From DASRZM01 sp035686365 (lineage in GTDB: Bacteria; Pseudomonadota; Gammaproteobacteria; Xanthomonadales; Xanthomonadaceae), in contig DASRZM010000117.1 of assembly GCA_035686365.1 (NCBI GenBank), positions 1-24,285 on the forward strand: a stretch of DNA of 24,285 bases, given 5' to 3'. The translations under genes and the position numbers were made by a program. Of this stretch, positions 22,848 through 24,285 are shown in pieces. Position 1 is the first letter of the stretch, and every line of letters starts with the position of its first letter. The notes under the pieces were generated by a model that saw only the letters and a list, made by a program, of their open reading frames with translations, did not search any database and was not told where the DNA came from.

Positions 22848-24041
22848 ATGCCCACCCTGCCTCCACTGCAGCTGCGCCGCGGCGAGGAACGCCGACTTCG
22901 TGCCGGGCACCTGTGGGTGTTCAGCAACGAAGTCGATACCGCCGCCACGCCGTTGAAGGAGTTCCTTCCCGGCGACCCCGTGATGCTGGTCGACCACCGC
23001 GGCAGGCCGCTGGGGACCGGGTACGTCAATCCCAATTCCCTGATCTGCGCGCGTCTGGTCGACCGCGGCGGTCACCTGCTGGACCGGTCGCTGATCGGGC
23101 ACCGGCTCAACATCGCCCTTTCGCTGCGTGAGCGGCTGTACCCGGAGCCCTGCTACCGGCTGGTGTTCGGCGAATCCGACGGGCTGCCCGGCCTGGTGAT
23201 CGACCGGTTCGACGACGTGCTCGTTGCGCAGGTCACCACCGCGGGCATGGAGCGCGTCAAGGACGAGATCGTGGCTGCGCTGGTCAAGATCCTGTCGCCG
23301 CGCGCGATCGTGTGGAAGAACGAAGGCACCATGCGCGAGCTCGAGGGACTTCCCGAGTACGCCGACATCGGCTACGGCATGCATGCCGGGCCGCTGCATG
23401 TCCGCGAAGGCGGGCTGGATTTCGCCGCCGACGCCATCGGCGGGCAGAAGACCGGCTGGTTCTACGACCAGCGCGGCAATCGCGATGCGCTGGCCCCTTT
23501 CGTGCCGGGTGCGCGGGTGCTCGACCTGTTCGCCTATGTCGGTGCCTGGGGCCTGCGCGCGGCAGCCATGGGCGCAGCCGCGGTCACCTGCGTGGACGGC
23601 TCCGCCGATGCCGTGGATCGCATCCAGGAGAATGCGCGTGCGAACGGCCTGGGCGCCGGCGTGGAGCCGGTGCGGGCCGATGCATTCGAGTTCCTGAAAC
23701 AGGCACGCGCCGATCGCCGGCACTGGGACGTGGTGATCGTCGATCCACCGGCCTTCGTCAAGCGCAGGAAGGACCTGAAGGAGGGCGCGCTGGCCTATCG
23801 CCGCCTCAACGAGATGGCGATGCAGGTGCTCTCGCGCGACGGGATGCTGTTCACCTGCTCGTGCAGTCACCACATGCCGCGCTCGCTGCTGCTGGAGGCC
23901 GTGCAGCACGGCGCCCGCCACCTGGACCGTTTCGCGCAGTCGCTGATGGCGTTGCAGCAGGGCCCCGACCACCCGGCGCATCCGGCCATCCCGGAGACCG
24001 ACTACCTCAAGGGCTACGCGCTGCGCATCCTGCCGGCGTGA
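22848..24041 (+). CDS. rlmI: 23S rRNA (cytosine1962-C5)-methyltransferase RlmI
   Basis: The product is 397 aa (E. coli RlmI has 396). An N-terminal PUA domain (about 5-80) has LRRGEERRLRAGHLWVFSNE. A central EEHEE-type region carries YRLVFGESDGLPGLVIDR, and the C-terminal Rossmann domain binds SAM with VLDLFAYVGAWGL (224-236). VDPPAF (298-303) is the substrate-binding motif, and TCSCSHH (336-342) holds the catalytic cysteine region of m5C methyltransferases. It is a single transcription unit, divergent from lgt, with the composite repeat array in its leader region. Confidence 0.93.
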   Translation: MPTLPPLQLRRGEERRLRAGHLWVFSNEVDTAATPLKEFLPGDPVMLVDHRGRPLGTGYVNPNSLICARLVDRGGHLLDRSLIGHRLNIALSLRERLYPEPCYRLVFGESDGLPGLVIDRFDDVLVAQVTTAGMERVKDEIVAALVKILSPRAIVWKNEGTMRELEGLPEYADIGYGMHAGPLHVREGGLDFAADAIGGQKTGWFYDQRGNRDALAPFVPGARVLDLFAYVGAWGLRAAAMGAAAVTCVDGSADAVDRIQENARANGLGAGVEPVRADAFEFLKQARADRRHWDVVIVDPPAFVKRRKDLKEGALAYRRLNEMAMQVLSRDGMLFTCSCSHHMPRSLLLEAVQHGARHLDRFAQSLMALQQGPDHPAHPAIPETDYLKGYALRILPA

Positions 24042-24089
24042 TACGCCAAGCGGTGCGCTTCTCCCGTCTGGTAGGCATTTCCGGGTGCT

Positions 24090-24285
24090 GATCGCGGCCA
24101 TGGGCCGCTCCCACGCGGCATTGCCGGGTGTTGTCGCAGTGCCCATCGCCGGCAACGCCGGCTCCTACAGGGCGAGGACGATACGAAGCGGAAGCGGGAG
24201 GACCGCGGGGCGGGGACGGTTTCCGGGGGCGTACGGGCCAGGGATGGCGCGTCCGCAGCCTACTTCGGATGTACTTGCGGCGGCC
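24090..24285 (-). repeat. Composite REP array, copy 4, truncated by the window end
   Basis: On the minus strand this has the same order as the other copies: the 142-nt element (24199 onward, 87 nt visible, arm GACGGTTTCCGGGG at 24215-24228), the GTAG stem-loop (24145-24170), and the GTGG stem-loop (24090-24114). The sequence ends just before the second arm. It lies downstream of rlmI in the same orientation as copy 1. Confidence 0.8.

Overview
The window reads as a chromosomal segment of a high-GC gammaproteobacterium, most likely of the order Lysobacterales (Xanthomonadales). Three things point there: the gene order lptD-surA-pdxA-rsmA-apaG-apaH followed by a converging folA; the many GTAG/GTGG-headed stem-loops, which resemble the SMAG-type REPs known from Stenotrophomonas and Xanthomonas; and a decayed secreted protein ending in a DGFE-type tail. 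I place the order with fair confidence but not the family or genus. I recognised no tRNA, rRNA, CRISPR array or complete transposase gene.

Layout. 1-3155: 5' part of prmC (minus strand), divergent from a TonB-dependent receptor that is split by one in-frame amber codon. 3180-4672: a small three-helix membrane protein resembling the Pycsar effector (PycTM) domain, then a secreted or lipid-anchored alpha/beta hydrolase. 4691-6994: a peroxide-defence module, ahpC and ahpD on the minus strand and oxyR divergent, with a recognisable OxyR operator between them. 6995-7327: remnant of a secreted Ig-like protein. 7328-9735: two ubiquinone-biosynthesis flavin hydroxylases (ubiH and a ubiI/ubiF-like gene). 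9800-12139: a DUF6580 membrane protein, a PduO-type cobalamin adenosyltransferase with a duplicated 5' end, and a histone-deacetylase-fold hydrolase. 12498-12929: msrB (minus strand). 13128-19859: the lptD-surA-pdxA-rsmA-apaG-apaH cluster (outer-membrane biogenesis, B6 synthesis, rRNA methylation, Ap4A hydrolysis). 20204-22387: lgt-thyA-folA (minus strand), joining lipoprotein maturation with thymidylate and folate metabolism. 22848-24041: rlmI.

The most unusual content is non-coding. Four intergenic regions carry the same composite of about 250 nt: a 142-nt element (identical length in all three complete copies, about 95% identical) with 14-bp perfect terminal-stem arms, then a GTAG stem-loop, then a GTGG stem-loop, at near-constant spacing. 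Related stem-loops overlap gene ends: one supplies the msrB stop codon, and another supplies both the apparent ribosome-binding site and the TTG start of pdxA. A separate array of four back-to-back hairpins lies between two copies of the first ~50 nt of the adenosyltransferase gene.

The metabolic genes are ordinary housekeeping or stress genes. I found no complete novel defence or biosynthetic system. The candidates for undescribed biology are the composite repeat family, the hairpin-array insertion, and the stand-alone PycTM-like gene.
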